Positions 45,439-54,386 of a stretch of DNA of 64,000 nucleotides are shown here, in pieces. The notes beneath the pieces are model-generated. The model was not told the DNA's origin. It ran no database searches and saw nothing but the letters and a program-made list of their open reading frames with translations. The DNA comes from Streptomyces venezuelae. Its GTDB lineage: Bacteria; Actinomycetota; Actinomycetes; Streptomycetales; Streptomycetaceae. The stretch lies in NCBI RefSeq assembly GCF_008642355.1, contig NZ_CP029193.1, positions 62,001 to 126,000 of the forward strand, read 5' to 3'. The stretch's first letter is position 1. The number at the start of each line of letters is the position of its first letter. Position numbers and translations under genes: made by a program.

Positions 45439-46341
45439 TTACGCCGAGCGCCCGCCGACGTAGGAAAGGTTCAGCCGGCTGTCGGTGCGCCACTGGTAGT
45501 ACGACTGGAGCTTGTAGTACTCCTCGCCGCTCGCGGTCACGGCGGCGTAGACCATCTTGGGGGTGTCGGTGCCGTAGGGGACGTTCTTGAGGAACTGCTC
45601 GACCTTGGTGCCCAGGCGGGCGGAGAGCTCCAGCGGGTTCTCGGTCTTGACGCTGTAGGCGATCCGCTCGACGTTGCGGGTGTCCCAGTTCAGGGTGGTG
45701 TAGATGCCGAAGGCCTTCTGGCAGAAGTCGAGCATCTGCTCGCTGGGGTCGGGCAGGCCGATCTCGCGGTGCATCGCCAGGACGGTCTCGGGGGCCACGA
45801 CCTCGGAGGAGGCGGCGAAGTACACGTTCATGGTGCGGCTGGCGTAGTCGATGCCGATCAGGTCCACCTGGTCGGCCAGGTGGTAGCGGGCGAAGAAGTC
45901 CTCGGTGGCGGCCAGCGCGGGCGGCATGGAGTCGATCTCGGCCAGGTGGGCGAGGCTCTCGTGGCGGCCGCCGGGGAAGTACACCCAGATCTTCTTGAAG
46001 CCGCCCAGCACCCCGAAGTCGACGCCGTAGCTGTCCACCGCGCAGTGCTTTTGCACCTCCGCCAGGAGCGACTCGATGGGGTGGCCGCTCTGGACGGTGA
46101 GGTTCTTCTCCACGGCCACGGCGTAGGGGTCGATGGCGCGCGGCACGGTGAAGCGGCAGTCGAACTCGCCCTCGTGGCGGGCGTTGGTGGCCACCCGGAA
46201 AGCGATCACGGCGCCCGGCAGGACGTCCTCGTAGGCGGCCAGGATGGGCCACACCTTGTCGCGGTCGCAGGCCACGTCCAGCAGCCCGGCGGATTCCTCG
46301 ACGGCAGCGTAGACACCGGCCAGATCGGCGGTTCCCGACAT
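45439..46341 (-). CDS. ABBA-fold aromatic prenyltransferase 2
   Basis: A 300-residue second PT-barrel prenyltransferase, paralogous to the one at 43243 (compare IYTTLNWDTRNVERIAYS and FDCRFTVPRAIDPYAVAV) but clearly diverged. Two ATGs follow a GGAGGA site; 46341 has the better spacing and 46344 is the alternative. It is the first gene after the conserved upstream element at 46682-46763. Two such enzymes suggest two prenyl groups, two acceptor positions or donors of different length. Confidence 0.87.
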   Translation of the reverse strand: MSGTADLAGVYAAVEESAGLLDVACDRDKVWPILAAYEDVLPGAVIAFRVATNARHEGEFDCRFTVPRAIDPYAVAVEKNLTVQSGHPIESLLAEVQKHCAVDSYGVDFGVLGGFKKIWVYFPGGRHESLAHLAEIDSMPPALAATEDFFARYHLADQVDLIGIDYASRTMNVYFAASSEVVAPETVLAMHREIGLPDPSEQMLDFCQKAFGIYTTLNWDTRNVERIAYSVKTENPLELSARLGTKVEQFLKNVPYGTDTPKMVYAAVTASGEEYYKLQSYYQWRTDSRLNLSYVGGRSA

Positions 46342-46681
46342 CATTCCTCCAGAGATGGATTACGGCGCCGGTGAGCGGCGGCACGTTGCAAGGCGGCGCG
46401 CCGGGGCCCGGCAGGGCTGCGCCCGGGCGCCGGGCGGGGTGGTGCGGGCGGTGCCCGTCGTGCGCGGGGGCGGGGCGCGCCGGGTGGGGCGGGCGCGCGG
46501 GAGCGGGGCGCGGGGCCGCGGGAGCGGGCGTGCCGCGGCGGCGGCGCCGGCCGGTGGTGGTGCGAGGGGGGCTTGGGGGTGAGGGCCCGTCAGGTGTGCG
46601 CGCGCAGGCGGGTGTTCGGCGGGTCCTTCGGCGCAACTCCCCCGCAGCCAAGGGCTCCACGCTCCGAAGGAGGGGGCACGT

Positions 46682-46763
46682 CTTTTGGGCAGGGGAGGCT
46701 TGCAGAAATAGTGACACGGGCGGGCCCCTACACCAAGAGCCGCTCAAAGTGACGTGGGTCACG
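46682..46763 (-). promoter_or_regulatory. Conserved cluster regulatory element, copy A
   Basis: On the plus strand: CTTTTGGGCAGGG (46682-46694), 12 nt, AATAGTGACAC (46707-46717), 36 nt, GTGGGTCACG (46754-46763). The same three blocks with spacings 12 and 37 occur at 61608-61690 upstream of mevalonate kinase. It reads as a promoter/activator site for the minus-strand prenyltransferase operon. Confidence 0.75.
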
Positions 46764-46861
46764 CGAATCGGGGGTGTGTCCGCGCCGCCCGGCCGGTCCA
46801 ACGCCCCTGTCCGGGGCGGGCCGTTGCGGCGGGGGCGGGCCCGGCCGGGGCGCAACGGCGC

Positions 46862-46895
46862 GGCGCGGGTGACCCGTCCCCTGGTCACCCGCGCC
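46862..46895 (-). terminator. 13-bp hairpin terminator of qcrB
   Basis: Perfect arms 46862-46874 and 46883-46895, 8-nt loop, about 45 nt after the qcrB stop. It indicates that qcrB is transcribed separately from the prenyltransferase operon. Confidence 0.75.
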
Positions 46896-46939
46896 GCTGT
46901 CCGTGCCGGGCCCGGCTGCCGGGGCCGGGCCGCTTCGCG

Positions 46940-48667
46940 TCAGTGCACGTGCCGGTCCGTGCCGCGCTGCTCCAAAGCGTCGGGCCGGCCATTGTCCTGG
47001 CCGCCCGCATGGCCGTTGACCTGGCCGTTGGCGTGGCCGTCCGCGCCGTGGCCGAGGTGGTCCAGGGCCTGCTGCAGCTCCTGCGGGGTGGGGTTGGCGA
47101 TCTGCCCGTCGCTGAACCAGCGGCTGAGCCGGTGGCGCAGCACCTCGCTGCGGGACCTGGGGTTGGGCACGCCGTCGCGGTCCTCGCGCACCGGGGCCGG
47201 CAGTGCGGGGTGGACCTCGCGGGAGAGCAGGGTGTACTCCTGCTCGCGGGCCAGGCGCTCGTGGACCTCGATGAACTCGCCGTGCGGCAGCCGCTTGATG
47301 CGGCCGGTCTCGCGGCCGTGCAGCAGCTTGTCGCGGTCGCGCAGCTGCAGGCCGATGCAGATCCGCTTGGTGATGACGTAGGTCAGGGCGGGCACCACGA
47401 ACACCCCGATGCGCACCGCCCAGGTGATGGAGTTCATCGACAGGTGGAAGCGCTCGGCGAGGATGTCGTTGGAGCCGCCGAAGAACAGCACCAGGTAGAA
47501 GGCGGCCAGCGAGCAGACGAAGGCGGTGCGGGTGGGCTGCTCGCGCGGGCGGTCCAGCAGGTGGTGCTCGCGCTTGTCCCCGGTGATCCAGGCCTCGATG
47601 AAGGGCCACAGGCAGGCGATGGCGATCAGCAGGGTGGGCAGCACCACGGCCGGGACGAGTACACCCATGTTGACGGTGTAGCCGGCGACGGCGAACTCCC
47701 AGGCGGGGAAGGCGCGCAGGGCGCCCTCCAGGAAGCCCATGTACCAGTCGGGCTGGGAGCCCTGGGAGATCTGGTCGGGCCGGTAGGGCCCGTACACCCA
47801 CACGGCGTTGATCTGGGCGATGCCCGCCATCAGGGCCAGGACGCCGGAGACCAGGAAGAAGAAGCCGCCGGCCTTGGCCGCGTAGTGCGGCATCAGGGGC
47901 TGGCCGACCACGTTCTGCTGGTTGCGGCCCGGGCCGCGGAACTGGGTGTGCTTTTGGTAGATGACCAGGATCAGGTGGACGGTGACCAGGGCCAGGATGA
48001 TGCCGGGCAGCAGCAGGATGTGGAAGCTGTAGAAGCGCGGGATGACGTCCGTCGCGGGGAACTCGCCGCCGAAGAGGAACATCGTCAGGTAGGTGCCCAC
48101 CAGCGGGATGGCCAGCGTGACGCCCTCGGCGATGCGCAGGCCGGTGCCCGAGAGGAGGTCGTCGGGCAGCGAGTAGCCCAAGAAGCCCTCCAGGGTGACC
48201 AGCACCAGCAGGACCACGCCGATGAGCCAGTTCAGCTCGCGGGGCTTGCGGAAGGAGCCGGTCAGAAAGTGCCGCAGGGTGTGCGCCATGGTCGCGGCGA
48301 TCATGGTCAGGGCGGCCCAGTGGTGCAGCTGGCGGATGAACAGGCCGCCGCGCACCTCGAAGCTGATGCGCAGGGTGGAGGCGTAGGCCTCCGACATCTG
48401 CACGCCCTGCAGCGGGACGTGCGGGCCCTCGTAGACGGTGTGGGCCATGCTCGGGTTGAAGAACATGGTCAGGTACAGGCCGGTGAGGATCAGGATGATG
48501 AAGCTGTAGAGCGCGATCTCGCCGAACATGAAGGACCAGTGCTCGGGAAAGACCTTGCGCATCAGGGTGCGCCACTGGTAGATGCCGAGCCGGCCGTCCG
48601 CCCAGTCCGCGATGCGTTCGCCCTGCGGTGCCGTGGTCCGCTGCGGCGCCTTGTCGGTGATGCTCAT
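46940..48667 (-). CDS. qcrB: Orphan cytochrome bc1 complex cytochrome b subunit (QcrB paralogue)
   Basis: A 575-residue membrane protein with the full actinobacterial QcrB pattern. Haem-b histidines are in RQLHHWAALTMIAATMAHTL (about 115) and YSFHILLLPGIILALVTVHL (about 215). GSQPDWYMGFLEGALR replaces the PEWY quinol-site motif, as in other actinobacteria. The C-terminus is long, with a Gly/Asn/His-rich tail. The Rieske (qcrA) and cytochrome c (qcrC) genes, normally adjacent, are absent, so this is a second, cluster-borne copy. It is best explained as a resistant variant of the target of a respiratory-inhibiting product (inference). Confidence 0.88.
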   Translation of the reverse strand: MSITDKAPQRTTAPQGERIADWADGRLGIYQWRTLMRKVFPEHWSFMFGEIALYSFIILILTGLYLTMFFNPSMAHTVYEGPHVPLQGVQMSEAYASTLRISFEVRGGLFIRQLHHWAALTMIAATMAHTLRHFLTGSFRKPRELNWLIGVVLLVLVTLEGFLGYSLPDDLLSGTGLRIAEGVTLAIPLVGTYLTMFLFGGEFPATDVIPRFYSFHILLLPGIILALVTVHLILVIYQKHTQFRGPGRNQQNVVGQPLMPHYAAKAGGFFFLVSGVLALMAGIAQINAVWVYGPYRPDQISQGSQPDWYMGFLEGALRAFPAWEFAVAGYTVNMGVLVPAVVLPTLLIAIACLWPFIEAWITGDKREHHLLDRPREQPTRTAFVCSLAAFYLVLFFGGSNDILAERFHLSMNSITWAVRIGVFVVPALTYVITKRICIGLQLRDRDKLLHGRETGRIKRLPHGEFIEVHERLAREQEYTLLSREVHPALPAPVREDRDGVPNPRSRSEVLRHRLSRWFSDGQIANPTPQELQQALDHLGHGADGHANGQVNGHAGGQDNGRPDALEQRGTDRHVH

Positions 48668-49327
48668 GCCCGCGCGCCCTCCCCTCGCCGCTGAGTCGTC
48701 ACAGGCACACCCGGACCGGCCGGTGAGGGCGCGGTGGTGGGGGCGGCCTGCAGCGGCGCAAACGGGCCCGTGCCGTGAAGCGGGTCGAACGCTATCGACA
48801 CGGTGTGCGGCCGGACAACCGTGCTCGAGCCGGAACCCGGCCCCAACTCCACCGTTTCTTGAGCGAGTTTCGAGCCGTCTCGCCGCGCAGGTGTCATGAC
48901 CCCGCCCAACTGGGCGGTCATTGCTGCCGAGTTGACCCTGAGCACCGGTCCCGGTCTGCCCAAATGGCCCTCAACAGCGGCTAGTTGCTGCGCTCTTGTC
49001 ATGCCCGAAGCCTATGTCGGAGGCATTCGACGCCTGCGCCCGGCTCCCCCTTTGTTCTGGCTCCCGGGGGCGGGGGTGGGTGGTGAGTGGCGGGGTGCGG
49101 GGGCGGGGGTGGTGGCTCCCGGGGGTGGTGAGTGGCGGGGCTGGGTGGCGGGGTGCGGAGGGCGGGGCGCGAGTGGCGGAGTGCGGGTTGGGGGTGGGCG
49201 CCCGGAGGGCTGTCCGGGGGCGGTCTCGCCCCTCCCGCGATGCCCCGGGGCTGGTCTCGGCCGCTCGGCCGCTCGGCCGTTCTGCCGCTCGGCTGTCCGC
49301 GCGGAGCACGGGGTGCGAGGCCGGGCC
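48668..49327. other. 660-nt region upstream of qcrB
   Basis: Contains the qcrB promoter in its less GC-rich part (about 48780-49010) and a strongly repetitive GC-rich part (about 49050-49310). A 112-residue minus-strand frame (48664-49002) overlaps the qcrB start by ATGA but has atypical codon use and no recognisable family, so I do not call it. Confidence 0.5.
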
Positions 49328-51721
49328 TCAGGGGCGTCGGCGCTCGCCGGCCGGGGCCGGGGCGGGCCACTGCGCCGAGGAGCCGGCCGGATACAGGCGG
49401 GCGGAGCCGGTGGCCACGCCGATGACGGGCACCGCCGGGGCCGGGGCGCGGCGGCGCCGGGCGTGCTCGCCGTGGGTGACGCTGGGCGGCGCCGGTACCG
49501 GTGGCGGGGCGGGGGCGCGGCGGGCCGGAGGGCGGGGCACCACGGCGAGCGGCCCGACCGCCTGCAGCCGCGCCAGCAGCCGGGCGGCGGCATACGGCTC
49601 GGTGACGGCCTCGGCGGCGATCCGGGCAGTGACCCGCCGGGCCAGCCAGGCCCGCAGACCACGTGGCCGGTCCTGACCGGCGACGCGAGGGCCGGCCGCG
49701 AACCAGGCGCGCAGGCCGCGGGGGCGGGGCGGGCCGGGGGTGGAAGTGGGGGTGGGGGTGGTTGGGGGGTGCGGGGCGGCGGCTGCGGGGTGCGGGGTGG
49801 TGGCGGGGCTGGGGGTGGTGGCTGTACCTGTGGTGCCTGTCTTGCCCGGAGAGCCTGCAGGGCCGGGGGTGCCTGCGGCACGGGGGGCGGCTGCCGTACC
49901 TGCTACGTCTGCCGCGCCGGGGGCTCCCGCCTTGCCTGCGGCGGTTCCGGGACCGGAGATGCCTGCGGCACCGGGGGTTGCCGCCCTGCCCGCTGCACCT
50001 GGCGTGCCCGCCGCGCCTGCGGTGCCGGAGGCGGTTGCAGGGGCGAGGGTGCCCGCCGTGTCCGCGGCATCTGCGGTGTCGGGCACGCCGGCGGTGCTCG
50101 CCGCGCCCGCCGTCCCCGCCGCGCCTGCGGCGCCTACCGGGCCTTCGGGTCCGGGGACGGCTGCAGCGCCAAGGACTCCTGCCGCGCCTGCGGTATCGGA
50201 GGTCCCCGCGGTGCCGGCCGCGCTCGCTACGCCTGCGGCGCCCGCAGAGCTGGTGAAACCTGCCGTGCCGGGAGCGGCTGCCGTACCTGATGCGCCAGGG
50301 CCACCCGGCATGTCCGCGGCGCCCGCGGCACTCGCCGAATCCGCCACGCCCGCGACACCCGCAGAGCCAAGGGCCCCCGCAGAGCCGAGGCCTGTGGTGC
50401 CTTCAAGGCCGGGGTCACCCGCGACGCCGGGGGCGGTCGCCGTACCTGCTGTGCCGGGGTCGCCCGCCGGTCCTGCGGCGCCTGCCGTGTCCGTGGCGGC
50501 GCCTGTCGCGTCCGTGGCGGTGTGCGGTGTGTCTGCCGGGCCGGTGGTGCGCAGGTGGTGGGTGCTGGACTGCCAGGCGGGGGCCAGGCGGTGGGCCAGG
50601 GCGCGGCGCAGGCGGTAGGCCAGGCCGACGGTCGTACCGTGGCCGCTGAGCATGGCGTCCAGGACGAGGGCGCTCTGCACGGCGAGGGTCATGCCCTGGC
50701 CGTGGGCGGGGTCGGTGACGGCCAGGGCGTCGCCGACCACGAGGAACTGGTCGGGCCAGCGGCGCAGTTGGTCGTAGTGGCGCCAGCGGTTCTCGGTGCG
50801 GGTGCAGGTGTGCACGGGCCCCAGCGGAGTCGCGCTCTCGATGACGTCACGCAGCAGCGGGTGGCGCAGCAGGCCCGCCGCGTGCAGCAGCGCGGCGTGG
50901 TCGGTGGGCGGCGGGGTGCCGTCGGCGAAGGCGAGGGTGAGCGCGAGGCGGCCGCCCTCGATGACGTTGAGGGTGCCCTGGCGGGGGTGGCCGGGTGCGG
51001 CGGTGAGCAGCAGGCTCTGCCAGTCGGCGACGTGGCCGAGGGGCGGCGCGAAGACGGTGGAGGCGTACGTGGTGCGGGCGGGCACGACCGTTTCGCGGGG
51101 CGGCTCGTAGCCGAGGCCGGCCAGCCAGTGGGGGGCGCGGGAGGCGTGTCCGCAGGCGTCCACCACGAAGTCGGCGGGTATGAGGCGGCGCGGGCCGAGG
51201 CCCTCCGGGCCGGGCCGCTCGCGGCGGCGGGTCCAGACGCCGGTGACGGTGTCGTTGGGGCCGGGCTGCAGGGCCTGGACCTCGTGGCCGGTCAGGAAGG
51301 TGACGGCGGGTTCGGCGCGCAGCCGTGCGCGCAGCACCGCGTCGATCAGGTCGCGGGAGGCGCTGAGCATCGACAGGTCCGCGTCGAAGCGGGGCAGCCA
51401 GCCGGCCGGGCCCAGGACCAGGGCGTCCTGGGGCAGGCGGATACGGACCGCGCCGGCGCGGGCGAAGTCGGCGCCGATGCCGGGGAAGAGTTCTTCCAGG
51501 CCCTGCTGGGCGGTGGTGGTGAGGCTGTGGGCGTGCCGGGCCTGGGGCAGGCCTCGGCGGCGGGCGGCGCCGCGCGGCAGGTGGTCGCGCTCGATGACGG
51601 TGACGTGGTCCATGGAGTTGGCCAGGGCCCGCGCGGCGGTGAGCCCGGCGAGGCCGGCGCCGATCACCACGGCGTGGCCGCGGCCCCCGCTCCCGTCGAC
51701 GCCGCGTGCGTCCTGACTCAT
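49328..51721 (-). CDS. FAD-dependent monooxygenase with collagen-like insert
   Basis: A 797-residue protein. Residues about 1-395 are a FAD-binding aromatic hydroxylase-like domain: VVIGAGLAGLTAARALA and ERDHLPRG near the start, FVVDACGHASRAP (about 190), and FLVVGDALAVTDPAHGQGM (about 325), the FAD-ribityl motif. Residues about 395-660 are an almost pure Gly/Ala/Thr/Pro low-complexity tract with Gly roughly every third residue. The remaining about 130 residues resume the helical family C-terminus, including a duplicated RPRGLRAW motif, then a Pro/Arg-rich tail. It probably hydroxylates or otherwise oxidises the phenazine. The insert is unique in my experience. Confidence 0.82.
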   Translation of the reverse strand: MSQDARGVDGSGGRGHAVVIGAGLAGLTAARALANSMDHVTVIERDHLPRGAARRRGLPQARHAHSLTTTAQQGLEELFPGIGADFARAGAVRIRLPQDALVLGPAGWLPRFDADLSMLSASRDLIDAVLRARLRAEPAVTFLTGHEVQALQPGPNDTVTGVWTRRRERPGPEGLGPRRLIPADFVVDACGHASRAPHWLAGLGYEPPRETVVPARTTYASTVFAPPLGHVADWQSLLLTAAPGHPRQGTLNVIEGGRLALTLAFADGTPPPTDHAALLHAAGLLRHPLLRDVIESATPLGPVHTCTRTENRWRHYDQLRRWPDQFLVVGDALAVTDPAHGQGMTLAVQSALVLDAMLSGHGTTVGLAYRLRRALAHRLAPAWQSSTHHLRTTGPADTPHTATDATGAATDTAGAAGPAGDPGTAGTATAPGVAGDPGLEGTTGLGSAGALGSAGVAGVADSASAAGAADMPGGPGASGTAAAPGTAGFTSSAGAAGVASAAGTAGTSDTAGAAGVLGAAAVPGPEGPVGAAGAAGTAGAASTAGVPDTADAADTAGTLAPATASGTAGAAGTPGAAGRAATPGAAGISGPGTAAGKAGAPGAADVAGTAAAPRAAGTPGPAGSPGKTGTTGTATTPSPATTPHPAAAAPHPPTTPTPTSTPGPPRPRGLRAWFAAGPRVAGQDRPRGLRAWLARRVTARIAAEAVTEPYAAARLLARLQAVGPLAVVPRPPARRAPAPPPVPAPPSVTHGEHARRRRAPAPAVPVIGVATGSARLYPAGSSAQWPAPAPAGERRRP
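49730..50535 (-). repeat. About 800-nt Gly/Ala-rich collagen-like coding repeat
   Basis: Degenerate 9-nt-based repeats (GCCGGGGCG-like units in both phases) encode Gly-Xaa-Ala, Ala-Gly-Thr and similar triplets inside the FAD monooxygenase. Boundaries are approximate, set by where family-like sequence stops and resumes. Confidence 0.8.
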
Positions 51722-52496
51722 CTCGGCCGCCCTTCCGGTGCGTTCGTGGTTGCATCATGCGGCGTGCGCGCGCCCGTACGGCAGGATTTGCCCAACCCCC
51801 CACCGCCGCACCGCCCTTGCCATCACCCCGCCCGCCCCGTCCCCGCCGCCGCCCCCGCCCGGCCGGACGCGCCCCGAATCCCCTGGTGGGACCGTCTCCA
51901 CGCCCCCGCCGCCCGGCACCGCACCCGGACCGGGCCGGGCATGGACCGCGACCGGCGGTCCAGCGGTCCTCGAGGCGGCCGCGACGGGGGCTGTGGCGGA
52001 CGTCGAGCGCCGGGGCCGGGGGTGGGGCGCGGCGGGGTGGTGCGGGGGTACGGGTGGCCCCGGCCCGGGTGCAGGGGGCTGCCCGGGCGGTGTGCCGGAG
52101 CGGTCCTGGGGCGGGGGCTCAGGGGGCCTCCTGCCGGTGGGGACAAGTCACCTGCACAGCAGGCGGCTTGGTGGGGCGGCTCGCGGGAGGCAGCACCTGG
52201 GGCCGCCCCTCCCCCGCGGCGGGCGGGGCGTGGGCGAACCGGCCCCGGCGGGCGGGGGGTTGACCGAAAGCGGCGGCGCCCGGCGCGGCCCCGCCCGGCC
52301 CACGGGTCCCACATGACTCCTAGCGGTACGCAGTACAGCGCGACGTACCCCTGCCGGCGGTCAACTCGCCGTGTGCCGGGCCCGGTTGCCCCGCCCCGGG
52401 CGCCCCGGAGCCGCCCCTGCCCCCATCCGGCCGACGCCGGGGGCGGTGGGGGCGGGCGGGGCGGGAGCGGGAGCCGGGGCGGGGTGAGGGCGGGGG
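51722..52496. other. 775-nt non-coding stretch
   Basis: Between the polyprenyl synthase stop and the monooxygenase start, both on the minus strand. Very GC-rich with many open frames but no family-like protein. The only less GC-rich patch (about 52310-52375) may hold a promoter. No clear terminator seen. Confidence 0.5.
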
Positions 52497-53576
52497 TCAG
52501 GTGGTGCGGTAGGCGACCTTGGTGGCCATCGTCGCCAGTTCCGCGCGCCACACCGGGTCGATGGGGACGTCCGCGATGGCGTCGCAGCCCTGTTCGACCA
52601 GGGCGGCGATGTGTTTCTCGACGTCGTCGGGGACGCCGGTGTCCACCAGGCGGCGGCGCACCTCGTCGGGGGTGTGGCCGGGCTCGGTGATCAGGCTGTG
52701 GATGCGTTCGTCGCGCTGCATCGCCCAGCCCAGCAGCAGGGTCATCTTGTGCTGCTGGAAGTCGAGCCCTGCGGGCTTGCCGGTGTGCGCGGAGTCGCCG
52801 AAGGCGTCCAGCAGGTCATCGCGCAGCTGGAACGCCTCGCCCACCGCCTCGCCGTACTTGGCGAAGGCGGGGGCCAGGTCGGCGCGGCCGGCCGCGCTCG
52901 CGCCGACGGCCAGGGGGCGGTGGATGGTGTAGTGGCCGGACTTGGCCAGGGCGATCCAGCGGGACAGGCGCGGGTCGACGGAGAACTCGGCGGCCGCGGT
53001 CATGTCCATGTACTGGCCGATCATCAGCTCCGAGCGCAGCTTGTTCCACACCGCCGCCACCGCGGCGGGCGCGGCGCTCATCAGCTGTTCGCTGTAGACC
53101 AGGGCGAGGTCGCCGACCAGCAGGGCGACGCCTTCGCCGTAGCGGCGCGATTCGCCCTGCCAGGCGCGGGCGGCGTGCAGCGCGCTGTGGTGGGCGTGCA
53201 CGGTGGGCAGGCCGCGCCGGTGGCTGGAGGCGTCGATGACGTCGTCGTGGATGAGGGCGGAGGCGTGCAGCATCTCCAGGGCGGCGGCGGCCGCCACGAC
53301 CGCGGGGTCGGCGGGGTCGCCGTCGGCGGCGAGGTAGCCGGCGATGCAGAAGGCGGGGCGGATGCGTTTGCCGCCCGCCGCGACCAGTTCGCTCAGCGCG
53401 TCCACGGCGCCGACCGCGCGGTCGTTCACGCGTGCCCATAACTCGTGCTCGGCGGAGAGGAAGGCGCGCAGGTGTTCCTCCATTCTCTCCAGCAGATCGT
53501 CGCGGGTGCGGCGTGCGGTCGCGGCCGATTCCCGGCCGGTTCCGTCGGTTTCGATACAGGCCATTTCCATAGCCAC
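52497..53576 (-). CDS. Polyprenyl diphosphate synthase (trans-isoprenyl synthase)
   Basis: A 359-residue trans-prenyltransferase of the FPP/GGPP synthase family. The first Asp-rich motif is in SALIHDDVIDASSHRRG (about 115) and the second in FQLRDDLLDAFGD (about 255), with GGKRIRPAF near 68. Residues just before the first motif are small (Ala and Ser), which usually permits a product longer than C15, but GPP or FPP cannot be excluded. It supplies the allylic donor for the two prenyltransferases. GTG 53576 has AAGGGA 6 nt upstream; ATG 53570 is the alternative. Confidence 0.88.
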   Translation of the reverse strand: MAMEMACIETDGTGRESAATARRTRDDLLERMEEHLRAFLSAEHELWARVNDRAVGAVDALSELVAAGGKRIRPAFCIAGYLAADGDPADPAVVAAAAALEMLHASALIHDDVIDASSHRRGLPTVHAHHSALHAARAWQGESRRYGEGVALLVGDLALVYSEQLMSAAPAAVAAVWNKLRSELMIGQYMDMTAAAEFSVDPRLSRWIALAKSGHYTIHRPLAVGASAAGRADLAPAFAKYGEAVGEAFQLRDDLLDAFGDSAHTGKPAGLDFQQHKMTLLLGWAMQRDERIHSLITEPGHTPDEVRRRLVDTGVPDDVEKHIAALVEQGCDAIADVPIDPVWRAELATMATKVAYRTT

Positions 53577-54386
53577 AGCTTTTCCCTTGCGTTGAGGTGG
53601 AGCAGGGGCGGGGTCTCCGGGGCGGCCGGGTGGGCCGCCGAAGGGGGCAGGGGTCGGGGCGCGGCGGGGCGTGAGGGCTGCCGCGGCCGGGCACATCCGG
53701 CGGCCGGGGGTGGGCCGCCGGCCGGACAAGGCGGGAGAGGGCGGGAGAAGGCGGGAGCGGAAGGGGGCACGGACGAGGCGGTGCCGGGGGAAGGGCACGG
53801 GTGAGGTGTCGGGGACGGGCGAGGTGTCGGGGGCGCGGGCCGGGAGGGGCGCGGGGCCGGGGGGCGTAAAGCAGGGTGTCATCCGTCCAAAGCGAAACCT
53901 GAAAACCCCTGGAGTTCTCCTCCAGAAAAGAGGAATCTCAAATTCCCCTTTAGGGCAGATCGATTACGAAATGAAAAATTTACAACCGCTGGATTACCGC
54001 TCCCTTCCCGGTGGGACGCACGTTGACACCCCCCGACAGGTCATGGAACTCTCCGAGGGCACCCATAGCCGTGACTAGGCGGCGGTGGGGCCTGGGGACA
54101 CATCGGGGGGATGGACCGCACATGACAGCCGTATTCACTGAAGGCATCCGGGCCTGCGCCTATCGGGCCGGGCCTGAATTCTTTGCCGGAATTTCCTGAA
54201 CGGGACCGTCCCGCCACGTTGCGACGTGATGACCGTTCAGCGGCCCGCATCCGAAGGCTCCGGCCGTGCCCCCCACTTCTTCCCTTTCCGGGGGCCATCG
54301 ATTCAGCAATTCACTGCGGCATCCGGCACGGGAGACGTGTGTCTTCGTGCCGGGTGCGGGGCGCGTCAGCTCATGAAGGAGATTCA
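53577..54386. promoter_or_regulatory. Divergent promoter region with AT-rich core
   Basis: 810 nt between the polyprenyl synthase (minus) and the OvmZ-like gene (plus). 53870-54010 is strikingly AT-rich for this genome and includes a small CTGGAG/CTCCAG hairpin (about 53910-53928). It is the most likely location of promoters for both directions. No gene seen. Confidence 0.5.

Larger units (their letters stand above)
46342..46939. other. 598-nt intergenic region: prenyltransferase promoter and qcrB terminator
   Basis: Holds the leader of prenyltransferase 2, the conserved regulatory element (46682-46763) and two hairpins after qcrB: 46821-46858 (8-bp arms) and 46862-46895 (13-bp arms). No gene seen. 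Confidence 0.6.

Noticed and set aside
48664..49002. A 112-residue frame overlapping the qcrB start by ATGA
   Set aside because: The overlap looks like coupling, but third-position base use is unlike neighbouring genes, the product has no family resemblance, and the segment must hold the qcrB promoter.
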